NCBI GenBank assembly: GCA_021203045.1
Contig: JAJQBY010000122.1
Span: 27,419-91,418 of the forward strand
DNA length: 64,000 bases
DNA from: Oscillospiraceae bacterium
GTDB taxonomy: Bacteria > Bacillota > Clostridia > Oscillospirales > Oscillospiraceae
Reading direction: 5' to 3'
Shown: positions 1-7,534 of the stretch, piece after piece
Numbering within the stretch: position 1 is the stretch's first letter
How the letters are laid out: each line of letters opens with the position of its first letter
The notes under the pieces: generated by a model
What the model saw: only the letters and a program-made list of their open reading frames with translations
The model's database searches: none
What the model was told of the DNA's origin: nothing
Translations under genes and position numbers: made by a program

Positions 1-1279
1 CCTCGGTGGGCAGAGAGGCGCACACGCCGCCGCACAGGTCGGCCAGGATCTCATACTCATGATAGATGTTGTGGCCCGCGATGCGCCGGCCGGCGTTGGT
101 GAGGATCTCATCGGGGACCCACTGACCGGAGGGGAATTCCACCGCCCGGTGGGCGGACTGCTGTCCGGCGGCGAACACCAGCTCGGCGGTCTGGATGATG
201 TCGCACAGCTTGGAGCGGACATGAGCCTCCTTGGCGATGTCATTCACATCGGCCACCAGAGCGGCCTGGGAGGCAATGACCTCGGACACAGCGGTCTTGC
301 AGCCGGTGTAGGAGTGACGGTGATAGTGGGCGAACATCAGGGCCAGATAGCCGGCATAGCGGCACACGCCCTCGTTGTCACGGCCGCACATGAACACGCG
401 CTCATAGGGTACGAACACGTCGTCGAAAATGGTCAGGGATTCCACATCGCCGATGTGGGCCCAGGGGGCGTCGATGTGGGTGCGCTTGTGATGCTGGCCG
501 GGCAGCGCCATCAGCTTGATGCCCTCCCAGTCGGCGGGCAGCGCGAAGGCCACGGCGTAGTCGGAGTCCTCCTGGTTCATGAATTTGGTCGGCAGCGCAA
601 TGATCTCATCCACATAGGGAGCGCAGGAGTTGCAGATCTTGGCGCCCCGGACGATGATGCCCTTGCAGGGCTTGCCGTCGATGCCGACGCCGTCCACATC
701 CGTCTCCACCACATGGAAGAACTGATCGGGGTCGGGCTGCTGATGAGCCCGCTTATACTTGGGGTTGCGGGAGCCCTTCACGTCCGTCTGGGCGCAGTTG
801 CAGATCAGGTCGTTTTTCTGGCAGTAGGCGATGTACTTCAGCAGGCGCTGATGATACTCGGTGCCGCAGGCCTCGTCGCAGTCATAGGTGACGGAGTACA
901 GGGCGTTCATGGCGTCGGTGCCCATGCAGCGCTGCATGCAGCCGCCCACACGGTGGCAGATAAGACGGGTCATCAGCTGCTTCTTCAGCAGGTCGTCCTT
1001 GCTGTGATGAATGTTTGTGGAACGGTTGATGATGGCGCCTTCCATGCCGGGGATGTTGGACTCAGCCAGACACACGTCAGCATAGCGGGGGTCATTGGCA
1101 GTGTCGTAGCACTGCTTCATGACATAGGTGCCGCCCTGTATCCAATCGGCCAGATCGCGCTCGGCGCCCTGCTTGCCGTTGGAGCGGTCCACCTTCTTGC
1201 CGTGGAGGTATACGTTGGGCTTCATCTTCAGCAATCGGGCCTTGTAGGCCTCATAGTTGCTGACGTATTTCTCTGGCAT
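1..1279 (-). CDS. 4-hydroxybutyryl-CoA dehydratase / 4-hydroxyphenylacetate 3-hydroxylase family protein (3' end outside window)
   Basis: The long plus-strand ORF here is a shadow; the minus strand encodes MPEKYVSNYEAYKARL... . The family has an acyl-CoA-dehydrogenase fold; AbfD carries FAD and a [4Fe-4S] cluster and dehydrates 4-hydroxybutyryl-CoA in aminobutyrate/succinate to butyrate fermentations. All four AbfD cluster ligands can be placed: the pair in GGCMQRCMG (about C114 and C118, like CFQRC in AbfD) and the pair in YHRHSYTGC (about H320 and C327, with the same 7-residue spacing). That argues for an AbfD-type oxygen-sensitive dehydratase rather than a flavin monooxygenase such as HpaB, which lacks the cluster. 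The start has AGGAGG 8 nt upstream. About 426 codons are visible of an expected 490 or so; the C-terminus is cut by the window edge. It follows the SDR gene at about 100 bp and is probably cotranscribed. The exact substrate is not settled. Confidence 0.82.
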   Translation of the reverse strand, partial: MPEKYVSNYEAYKARLLKMKPNVYLHGKKVDRSNGKQGAERDLADWIQGGTYVMKQCYDTANDPRYADVCLAESNIPGMEGAIINRSTNIHHSKDDLLKKQLMTRLICHRVGGCMQRCMGTDAMNALYSVTYDCDEACGTEYHQRLLKYIAYCQKNDLICNCAQTDVKGSRNPKYKRAHQQPDPDQFFHVVETDVDGVGIDGKPCKGIIVRGAKICNSCAPYVDEIIALPTKFMNQEDSDYAVAFALPADWEGIKLMALPGQHHKRTHIDAPWAHIGDVESLTIFDDVFVPYERVFMCGRDNEGVCRYAGYLALMFAHYHRHSYTGCKTAVSEVIASQAALVADVNDIAKEAHVRSKLCDIIQTAELVFAAGQQSAHRAVEFPSGQWVPDEILTNAGRRIAGHNIYHEYEILADLCGGVCASLPTE

Positions 1280-1342
1280 AAGACATTCCTCCTAAATTGA
1301 ACGTAAAGTGAATTGGGAATTTATATTCAAACCGCGCCGGTA

Positions 1343-1361
1343 GCCCGGTCAGGGACCGGGC
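1343..1361 (-). other. Intercistronic hairpin between SDR and dehydratase genes
   Basis: A perfect 8-bp inverted repeat (GCCCGGTC/GACCGGGC) with a 3-nt loop lies between the SDR stop and the dehydratase start. No U-tract follows on the minus strand, so it looks like an mRNA-processing or stability hairpin rather than a terminator. Confidence 0.4.
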
Positions 1362-1378
1362 GTGGAGGTGAGTTTGCC

Positions 1379-2158
1379 TCAGTTGATGGTCATACCGCCA
1401 TCCACAGGGATCAGCACACCGGTAACATAGCCGGCGGCGGGAGAGGCCAGGAAGGCGATAACGGAAGCGATCTCCTCCGGCTGGGCATAACGGCGCACAG
1501 AGATCATCTTGGTGACGGCGGCCACGTTCTTTTCGTCAGCCATCACGTCCTTGGTCATGTCGGTCAGCACATAGCCGGGAGCCACGGAGTTGCACAGGAT
1601 GCCGAAGCGGGCCAGCTCGTTGGCCATGATCCGGGTCAGATGGGCCACAGCAGCCTTGCAGGAGCCGTAGACCGTGTCGCCGATGGGCGCCTTGATGCCG
1701 GCGGCGGAGGCAAGGTTGATGATGCGGTAGGGGTTCTCCGCGCCCTCGCGGCCCTGCTCCTTCATCTGGCGGGCGGCGAGCTGGCTCATGAAATACAGAC
1801 CCTTCAGGTCGGCGTCCACATAGTTGTCGAAATACTGCTCATCCATATCGATCATCTTCTTGGGCTGGCCGCCGAGACCGGCGTTGTTCACAAGGATGTC
1901 GATGCGGCCGAACCGCTCCACGGTCTTGGCGATCAGCTTCTCCCGGTCTTCTGCCTTCGTCACCTCGCAGGCGACACCGAGAGCGGTGATGCCCTGGCCC
2001 TCCAGCTCCTGAGCCGCCTTATCGCAGGCGTCCTGCTTGCGGCCGGTGATGACCACGGAAGCGCCCAGCTTGCCCATCTCCACAGCGATGGCGTGGCCAA
2101 TGCCGCGGGTGGAGCCGGTGATGACGGCTACCTTGCCGGTCAGATCATAAGTAGACAT
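1379..2158 (-). CDS. SDR family oxidoreductase
   Basis: Classical short-chain dehydrogenase/reductase of 259 residues. The N-terminal Rossmann motif is TGSTRGIGHA (TGxxxGIG), the NNAG motif is present as VNNAGLGG, and the catalytic tetrad appears as N, S (INLASAAG), and Y/K in YGSCKAA. The C-terminus PVDGGMTIN is typical of FabG-like enzymes. The ORF track start is 7 codons too long; ATG at 2158 has AAAAGAGGT just upstream. It is the first gene of a two-gene unit with the 4-hydroxybutyryl-CoA-dehydratase family gene, so a hydroxyacyl-CoA or hydroxyacid oxidation/reduction next to a dehydration step is plausible. Cofactor and substrate cannot be read from the sequence; many anaerobe SDRs in this class act on steroids or beta-hydroxyacyl thioesters. 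Confidence 0.85.
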   Translation of the reverse strand: MSTYDLTGKVAVITGSTRGIGHAIAVEMGKLGASVVITGRKQDACDKAAQELEGQGITALGVACEVTKAEDREKLIAKTVERFGRIDILVNNAGLGGQPKKMIDMDEQYFDNYVDADLKGLYFMSQLAARQMKEQGREGAENPYRIINLASAAGIKAPIGDTVYGSCKAAVAHLTRIMANELARFGILCNSVAPGYVLTDMTKDVMADEKNVAAVTKMISVRRYAQPEEIASVIAFLASPAAGYVTGVLIPVDGGMTIN

Positions 2159-2230
2159 GATATATGTACCTCTTTTCAATTAAGTTATTCAGCCTGTTAT
2201 TCAAAATGTTTTTCGTCGTGCGCCATAGTT

Positions 2231-2259
2231 ATCATACCAAACAAACGGCGATTGCACAA
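2231..2259 (-). promoter_or_regulatory. Putative sigma-A promoter for SDR-dehydratase unit
   Basis: On the minus strand TTGTGC and TATGAT are separated by 17 nt, about 70 nt upstream of the SDR start. The -35 box is weak. Confidence 0.4.
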
Positions 2260-2420
2260 GTAACAAATATTCACAGGTTAGACGGCTAAATGCCATACGA
2301 TTTGATTTTATCATGAACGCCTCTGAATTTCAACCGTTTCTTACAAAAACCATATAGGCAGTTTTGGATATTAATGGCCGCACAGCAGAGAGAAACAGGC
2401 TCGCCGGGGCATATGCATAA

Positions 2421-2457
2421 TAAGAAAAACCGCCCCAGAATATCGATCTGAGGCGGT
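2421..2457 (-). terminator. Rho-independent terminator of rny
   Basis: Minus strand: CCGCCTCAG ... CTGGGGCGG stem followed by TTTTTCTTATT, directly after the rny stop codon. Confidence 0.8.
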
Positions 2458-2479
2458 CTGTCTTATTTCTCGTCGTTTT

Positions 2480-4030
2480 TTACTTTGCGTAGGCCACGGC
2501 CTTGGTCTCCCGGATCATGTTCACCTTGATCTGGCCGGGATAGGTCAGCTCGTCCTCGATCTTCTTGGCCACGTCCCTGGCCAGGAGGGTCATCTGGTCT
2601 TCGGTGACCTGTTCGGGCTTGACCATAATGCGGATCTCACGTCCGGCCTGAATGGCATAGCAGGACTCGATGCCCGGGAAGGACACGGTGACCTCCTCCA
2701 GTTTTTCCAGACGCTTGACGTAGTTTTCGATATTCTCCCGCCGGGCGCCGGGGCGGCTGGCAGAGATGGCGTCCGCCGCCTGGACGATGCAGGCGATGAC
2801 GGTCTGAGGCTCCACATCTCCGTGGTGAGCGGCGATGGCGTGGATGACCTCGTTGGACTCCTTATATTTCTTCGCCACGTCTACGCCGATGGTGACATGG
2901 CTGCCCTCTACTTTATGGTCGATGCTCTTGCCGATATCGTGGAGCAGGCCCGCCCGCTTGGCGGTGGCGATATCCACGCCCAGCTCCGCAGCTATCAGGC
3001 CGGAGATATGAGCCACCTCTATGGAGTGGTTCAGCACGTTCTGGCCGTAGCTGGTGCGGTATTTCTGCCGGCCCAGGAGCTTCACCAGCTCCGGGTGCAG
3101 CCCGTGGACGCCGGTCTCGAACACGGCGCGTTCGCCTTCGGCCTTGATGGTGGCGTTGACCTCCTTCTGGGCCTTGGCCAGCATTTCCTCGATACGGGCA
3201 GGATGGATGCGCCCGTCCGCGATCAGCTTCTCCAGCGCGATACGGGCCACCTCGCGGCGCACCGGATCGAAGCAGGAGATGGTGATGGCCTCCGGCGTGT
3301 CGTCGATGATAAGATCGACCCCGGCCAGCGTCTCGAAGGAGCGGATATTCCGTCCCTCACGGCCGATGATGCGGCCCTTCATCTCATCGTTGGGCAGGCT
3401 GACGACGGAAACGGTCACCTCGCTGGCGTGGTCGGCGGCGCACCGCTGGATCGCCAGGGCGATGATCTCCCTGGCCCGTTCCTCGGCCTCCTCCTTGTAC
3501 TGCGCCTCGATCTCCCGCACCTTAACCGCCTGCTCATGGGTCACCTCGTTGGCGAGGTTCTCGATCAGCAGGGCCTTGGCCTCCTCTACCGTATAGCCGG
3601 AAATACGCTCCAGCTCGGCCTGCTGCGCCTCCTTGATCTGCTGAATCTCCTCCTGCTGCTTCTCCACCTCGGAGATCTTTTTGGTCAGAAGCTCATTTTT
3701 CCGGTCGATGGCATCGGTCTTCTTGTCCAGATGCTCTTCCTTCTGCTGGAGCCGGTGCTCCTGCTTGGAGAGCTCCGCTCTCCGTTCCTTGACCTCGCGC
3801 TCGTATTCGGTGCGATTTTTGTGTATTTCTTCCTTTGCCTCCAGGAGAGACTCCCGCTTTTTGTTCTCCGCAGATTTTATGGCCTCATTGAGTATTCTCT
3901 TTGCCTCCTCCTCCGCAGAGCTTATCTCCCGCTCGCCTACGCGCTTGCGGTAATATACGCCCAGAAAAAACGCACATACCAGCAGAACCAGTCCCAGTGC
4001 GATCAGAAGGATCACTAACCATGTAGACAT
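2480..4030 (-). CDS. rny: Ribonuclease Y
   Basis: Membrane-anchored endoribonuclease that initiates mRNA decay in Firmicutes. The 516-residue protein has the family order: one N-terminal transmembrane helix ([18 protein letters not shown]), a long charged coiled coil (residues about 30-190, [11 protein letters not shown]...), a KH RNA-binding domain with [10 protein letters not shown], and an HD phosphohydrolase domain with [11 protein letters not shown]. The ORF track adds 53 upstream residues; the start at 4030 fits the RNase Y N-terminus and the usual length of about 520. A GGAGGTG lies about 12 nt upstream, slightly far. The promoter at 4177-4205 leaves a leader of roughly 140 nt, which may carry regulation. 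It is monocistronic with its own terminator. Confidence 0.96.
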   Translation of the reverse strand: MSTWLVILLIALGLVLLVCAFFLGVYYRKRVGEREISSAEEEAKRILNEAIKSAENKKRESLLEAKEEIHKNRTEYEREVKERRAELSKQEHRLQQKEEHLDKKTDAIDRKNELLTKKISEVEKQQEEIQQIKEAQQAELERISGYTVEEAKALLIENLANEVTHEQAVKVREIEAQYKEEAEERAREIIALAIQRCAADHASEVTVSVVSLPNDEMKGRIIGREGRNIRSFETLAGVDLIIDDTPEAITISCFDPVRREVARIALEKLIADGRIHPARIEEMLAKAQKEVNATIKAEGERAVFETGVHGLHPELVKLLGRQKYRTSYGQNVLNHSIEVAHISGLIAAELGVDIATAKRAGLLHDIGKSIDHKVEGSHVTIGVDVAKKYKESNEVIHAIAAHHGDVEPQTVIACIVQAADAISASRPGARRENIENYVKRLEKLEEVTVSFPGIESCYAIQAGREIRIMVKPEQVTEDQMTLLARDVAKKIEDELTYPGQIKVNMIRETKAVAYAK

Positions 4031-4176
4031 AAAAGCTATACACACCTCCATTTCATCAAAATTTTTCACGCGAACCGGCAGAGGGGAACGCCCTGCCAGG
4101 CTTATTACGCTTACGCCAGCCGGATATATGCAGTCTGCGGCCCAGACCGTACAGATATCCAGTCTGTAACTAATTA

Positions 4177-4205
4177 ATTGTAAAACCAACCCGGTCTTAT
4201 GTCAA
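4177..4205 (-). promoter_or_regulatory. Sigma-A promoter of rny
   Basis: Minus strand TTGACA, 17-nt spacer, TACAAT. This is a near-consensus promoter; the predicted start leaves a leader of about 140 nt before rny. Confidence 0.8.
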
Positions 4206-4235
4206 GTAAAAAAGTTCACACAATCGTAACAAGTT

Positions 4236-4273
4236 AACAAAAAACCGCCGGAAACGGTCATAACCGCTTCCGG
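4236..4273 (-). terminator. Terminator of the PylC-like gene
   Basis: Minus strand CCGGAAGCGGT/ACCGTTTCCGG stem (one mismatch, 4-nt loop) then GCGGTTTTTTG. It lies just downstream of the PylC-like stop and just upstream of the rny promoter. Confidence 0.8.
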
Positions 4274-4296
4274 CCTGAATAAACAAGGATTTTGAT

Positions 4297-5031
4297 TCAC
4301 GCTTTCAGGGCTGCGATAAGCTCCGTGAGGAGGTTCACGCCCTCCGACTCCAGCAGAGCGTCCGGGGTCAGCATGGGCAGGCGGGCGTTCAGATCCGTCA
4401 CCGTCCACACCCCATGGCTGCGAATGGCCTCCACCTCCAGGATGCCCCGCAGACCCATGGCCTCCGCCGCGGCCCGGGCCGTATCCATCAGGGCCCGGCT
4501 GTCCTCCGCCGGCTGGCACTGCGCCCCCGTCCGGCAGCGGCCGCTGAACGTCAGGCGCCCGGGGGCGAAGGCAGTATAGCGCCCGGGAACGCCGATGACC
4601 ACGGCGCTCCACACCGGGCCGTCCAGCTCCTCCTGGGCCACAAAACCGGCGTTCACTGCGCCGCCCACCTCGCAAAAGTCCTCCGTCACCCAGATGCCCC
4701 GGCCAAAGCTGCCCTTATCCGGCTTGACGATATACGGCTCCGAGCCCTCGGGAAAATAGGCGGGTATGGGAATGCCGTTCGTGCGCATAAATTCGTCCGA
4801 CGCCAGCCGCGACCGGGTCAGCTCCCAGGCCTGACCGTCGAACAGCGCTCCTTCCCCCTCCGCCAAAGCCAGAAGCGTCTCGTCCTCCGTGGCCGGGAGG
4901 ATGTAGTCATAATCCGTCAGAGACGGGCACTCCCCCGCTCCTTCCAGAACGGTCAGCTCCATCCCGGCGGCCCGGCCGAGCCGGACGGCCTGCTCCCCTA
5001 AAGGGCCTCCGCCCAAGATCAGCAGTTTCAT
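4297..5031 (-). CDS. PylC-like ATP-grasp carboxylate-amine ligase (short form)
   Basis: A 244-residue ATP-grasp protein. The N-terminal Rossmann-like start MKLLILGGGPLGEQAVRLGRAAGMELTVLE, the lysine motif YIVKPDKGSFGRG and the C-terminal GILEVEAIRS...DLNARLPMLTPDALLESEGVN align by eye with PylC (3-methylornithine-lysine ligase), where the equivalents are GIMDVEAIS and DARFPSQTPTVVYYSSGIN. PylC is about 360 residues; this protein ends right after the ATP-grasp core and lacks the PylC C-terminal region. No pylB, pylD, pylS, pylT or methylamine methyltransferase gene is visible in the window. It could be a lysine/ornithine-type amino acid ligase with a different partner. It is flanked by terminators on both sides, so it is probably a single-gene unit. 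Confidence 0.75.
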   Translation of the reverse strand: MKLLILGGGPLGEQAVRLGRAAGMELTVLEGAGECPSLTDYDYILPATEDETLLALAEGEGALFDGQAWELTRSRLASDEFMRTNGIPIPAYFPEGSEPYIVKPDKGSFGRGIWVTEDFCEVGGAVNAGFVAQEELDGPVWSAVVIGVPGRYTAFAPGRLTFSGRCRTGAQCQPAEDSRALMDTARAAAEAMGLRGILEVEAIRSHGVWTVTDLNARLPMLTPDALLESEGVNLLTELIAALKA

Positions 5032-5045
5032 AGTGTTTCTCCTTT

Positions 5046-5078
5046 AAAAAAAGCGGGGCAAAGAAATGCTTTGCCCCA
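5046..5078 (-). terminator. Terminator of the small DAK-phosphatase-like gene
   Basis: Minus strand GGGGCAAAG/CTTTGCCCC perfect 9-bp stem with 5-nt loop, then GCTTTTTTT. It sits immediately before the PylC-like ribosome binding site. Confidence 0.75.
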
Positions 5079-5094
5079 AACCTTTTTGACTTTC

Positions 5095-5346
5095 TTAGCC
5101 TTGCAGGCCGTTTTCCTGGCGTTCCATGTTCTCCACCACTACATCGAAGATATCCCCCAGGGAGGAGGCATACTCCAGCACCTTCCAGGGTACGTTGGTG
5201 TGGAAGTGGATCTTTATCAGGTCCTCATCCCCCACCGCCAGCAGGCAGTCTCCGGGGATATTCTCCATGATATAGTCGTGGATGGCGTCCTCATCCAGGT
5301 CATGTCCTTCGATGAGAAGCTGTGTGTCAAATCGAAATTCCAGCAT
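5095..5346 (-). CDS. Free-standing FakA/YloV C-terminal (DAK-phosphatase-like) domain protein
   Basis: An 83-residue protein starting MLEFRFDTQLLIEG. The segment GDCLLAVGDEDLIKIHFHTN, followed by PWKVLEYASSLGDIF and VVENM, matches the C-terminal module of the fatty-acid kinase/DAK2 family (YloV/FakA: GDSLVVVGDDxxVKVHIHTN...VLEYALxxGE). The kinase (DAK2/DhaL-like) domain is absent. The start at 5346 has AGGAG 10 nt upstream; the longer ORF start would run over the promoter at 5421-5449. Function of the isolated domain is unknown; in FakA the C-terminal part helps bind the fatty-acid carrier FakB. Confidence 0.75.
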   Translation of the reverse strand: MLEFRFDTQLLIEGHDLDEDAIHDYIMENIPGDCLLAVGDEDLIKIHFHTNVPWKVLEYASSLGDIFDVVVENMERQENGLQG

Positions 5347-5420
5347 TTCGTGATTTCTCCTACATATGTACTCAGTGATTTTTGCGCGTCCTTTCGGGCC
5401 GCTTCCGTAGTATACGGCAT

Positions 5421-5449
5421 ATTCTAGCACATATACGTCCGTATGTCAA
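5421..5449 (-). promoter_or_regulatory. Sigma-A promoter of the FakA-C-like gene
   Basis: Minus strand TTGACA, 17-nt spacer, TAGAAT, about 75 nt upstream of the 5346 start. Confidence 0.7.
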
Positions 5450-5477
5450 AAACTCTGAGAGAAAAAATATGCAGCGC

Positions 5478-6653
5478 TTACGCCTGGGCGCAGGCGGCCC
5501 CGATGCGGGTCAGCGCCTCCGACAGCAAGTCGTCAGGGATATTCAGGGCAGGGAGAAGACGCATCTTATCCTTTGCCGTAAGGACCAGAACGCCGTTTTC
5601 CCGGCAGGCGGCCACCACGTCCTTGACAGGCTTTTTGGTCTTGACGCCAATCATCAGGCCCATGCCGGTGACGCTCTCCACGCCCTCTGCGGCGGACAGC
5701 GTATCGAAGATCATTTTGGACTTTTTCCGTACCCCGACCAGCACATCCTCCGTCAGACGGGAGAATATGCTGATAGCCCCGGCGCAGACGGCGGGGTTGC
5801 CGCCAAAGGTGGAGCCGTGGTCGCCGGGGGTGAACACATCCGCCACCCGTTCGCCCAGCATGCAGACGCCGATGGGAAGGCCGCCTCCCAGGCCCTTGGC
5901 AGTGGTGACGATGTCCGGCTCCAAGCCCAGATTCATATAGCCATACAGCGCACCGGAGCGGCCATTGCCCAGCTGCACCTCGTCCGCGATCAGGAGAAGC
6001 TCCTCCTTCGCCGCCACATCCTTCATGGCCTGGACAAAATCGGCGGGCAGAGGCAGAACGCCTCCCTCCCCCTGAACGGCCTCGAACATGATCGCCGTCG
6101 CGTTATGCTCCGCCGCCAGGGCGGCAAGGGTCTCCGGCTTCGCCGTGTCGGCATATACGAAGCCCTCTGTCAGCGGGGTGAACTGCTGATGGAACACATC
6201 CTGTCCTGTGGCGGCCAGGGTGGTGATGGTCCGGCCGTGGAAGCTGTTTTTCAGGGTGATGATGGTGTGGTGCCCCGGTCCCTTGGTCTGCTCGCCCCAC
6301 TTCCGGGCGGCCTTGATGGCGCACTCATTGGCCTCCGCGCCGGAGTTTCCGTAGAACACCTTCTTCATCCCCGTGGCCTGGCAGAGCATCTGCGCCAGCT
6401 CCGCGCAGGGGGCGCTGTAAAACAGATTCGAGGTGTGCTGGAAACGGCCCAGCTGCGCCGTGACCGCATCGATCCACGCCTGATCGGACACGCCGAAGGC
6501 GTTCACGGCGATGCCGGTGCCCATGTCGATATATTCTTTTCCTTCCACGTCCCGCACAAGGCTTCCCTTGCCCTCGGCGATCTCCACCGGGAACCGGGCA
6601 TAGGTGTGGGCAACGTATTCATCGTCAAGCTGTTTCGTGGTTTTCGTTCCCAT
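5478..6653 (-). CDS. argD: Acetylornithine aminotransferase
   Basis: PLP enzyme converting N-acetylglutamate semialdehyde and glutamate to N-acetylornithine in arginine synthesis. The 391-residue protein has class-III aminotransferase signatures: YGNSGAEANECAIKAAR, LIADEVQLGNGRSG and the PLP lysine in TTAKGLGGGLPIG. It is the last gene of the argCJBD operon; its start overlaps the argB end by 29 nt. The MGTKTTKQLDDEYVAHTYARFPV start agrees with the family. No clear terminator is visible after the stop. Confidence 0.95.
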   Translation of the reverse strand: MGTKTTKQLDDEYVAHTYARFPVEIAEGKGSLVRDVEGKEYIDMGTGIAVNAFGVSDQAWIDAVTAQLGRFQHTSNLFYSAPCAELAQMLCQATGMKKVFYGNSGAEANECAIKAARKWGEQTKGPGHHTIITLKNSFHGRTITTLAATGQDVFHQQFTPLTEGFVYADTAKPETLAALAAEHNATAIMFEAVQGEGGVLPLPADFVQAMKDVAAKEELLLIADEVQLGNGRSGALYGYMNLGLEPDIVTTAKGLGGGLPIGVCMLGERVADVFTPGDHGSTFGGNPAVCAGAISIFSRLTEDVLVGVRKKSKMIFDTLSAAEGVESVTGMGLMIGVKTKKPVKDVVAACRENGVLVLTAKDKMRLLPALNIPDDLLSEALTRIGAACAQA

Positions 6654-7521
6654 GCTTTATATCCTCCATTACCATAGTTCCGACACCCTCGTCGGTCAAT
6701 ATCTCCAGCAGGATGGAGTGGCCGACTCTTCCGTCCAGCACCACCACCCGGTTCACGCCCCGGTGGATGGCGTCAATGCAGCACTCCACCTTGGGTATCA
6801 TGCCCCCGGATATGACCCCCTGGTCGAACAGCTCCACCAGGCCGGGGATATCGATGACCTTGATAAGGCTGTCCGGGTCATCCTTGTCCCGCAGGATACC
6901 GGCGATATCCGTCATCATAAAAAGCCTCTCCGCGCCGACAGCTCCGGCGATATAGGCGGCGGCGGTATCTGCGTTTATGTTGTATATGTTTCCCTGATCG
7001 TCCCAGCCGATGGAGGAGATCACAGGGATATAGCCCTGATCCATCAGATCCAGCAGCACCTGCACGTTCACGCCGGTGATGCGGCCCACATAGCCCAGCG
7101 CCGGGTCCTTCATATCCGCCTGTATCAGCCGGTCGTCCACGCCGGAAAGGCCGATGGCCTTTACGCCCTTCTGGCCCAGGAGATTGACGAGCGTCTTGTT
7201 CACCTTGCCGGAGAGCACCATCTGAACGATCTCGATGGTCTCCTTATCCGTGACCCGCAGGCCGTTCTTGAATTCCGATTTTTTCCCGAATTTTTCCAGG
7301 GTCTTGTTGATCTCCGGGCCGCCTCCGTGTATCAGAAGCACCCGTACGCCCACCATCCGCAGAAGGGCGATGTCCTCCATCACCTGCTGCTTCAGCTCCG
7401 GGCTGACCATGGCGTTTCCGCCGTATTTCACCACGATGATCTTGCCGTGGTATTTCTGGATATAGGGCAGGGCCTGGGTCAGTATTTCCGCCCGGTCCTG
7501 ATTCGTCGCCTTCTCTGTCAT
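6625..7521 (-). CDS. argB: Acetylglutamate kinase
   Basis: Phosphorylates N-acetylglutamate, the second step of the acetylated arginine pathway. The 298-residue amino-acid-kinase fold shows IIVVKYGGNAM (nucleotide/substrate loop), LLIHGGGPEIN and the SIGWDDQGNIYNINADTAA substrate-binding stretch. The N-terminal extension (EILTQALPYIQKYHGK) resembles the helix seen in arginine-inhibited enzymes, so feedback inhibition by arginine is likely but inferred. AGGAG lies 6 nt before the ATG. It sits 13 nt after argJ. Confidence 0.95.
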   Translation of the reverse strand: MTEKATNQDRAEILTQALPYIQKYHGKIIVVKYGGNAMVSPELKQQVMEDIALLRMVGVRVLLIHGGGPEINKTLEKFGKKSEFKNGLRVTDKETIEIVQMVLSGKVNKTLVNLLGQKGVKAIGLSGVDDRLIQADMKDPALGYVGRITGVNVQVLLDLMDQGYIPVISSIGWDDQGNIYNINADTAAAYIAGAVGAERLFMMTDIAGILRDKDDPDSLIKVIDIPGLVELFDQGVISGGMIPKVECCIDAIHRGVNRVVVLDGRVGHSILLEILTDEGVGTMVMEDIKHGNENHETA

Positions 7522-7534
7522 AGCCGTCTCCTGC

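Larger units (their letters stand above)
2159..2479. other. Intergenic region
   Basis: This gap between the SDR start and the rny stop holds the putative SDR promoter and the rny terminator. The AT-rich middle (about 2270-2420) contains no ORF or repeat that I recognise. Confidence 0.6.

Noticed and set aside
59-1300. 413-residue plus-strand ORF
   Set aside because: Hydrophobic, Gly/His/Val-rich shadow of the minus-strand 4-hydroxybutyryl-CoA dehydratase family gene, which has the ribosome binding site and conserved motifs.
6625-6653. Possible frameshift between argB and argD
   Set aside because: The 29-nt overlap joins two complete proteins with normal termini; such overlaps are ordinary in operons.
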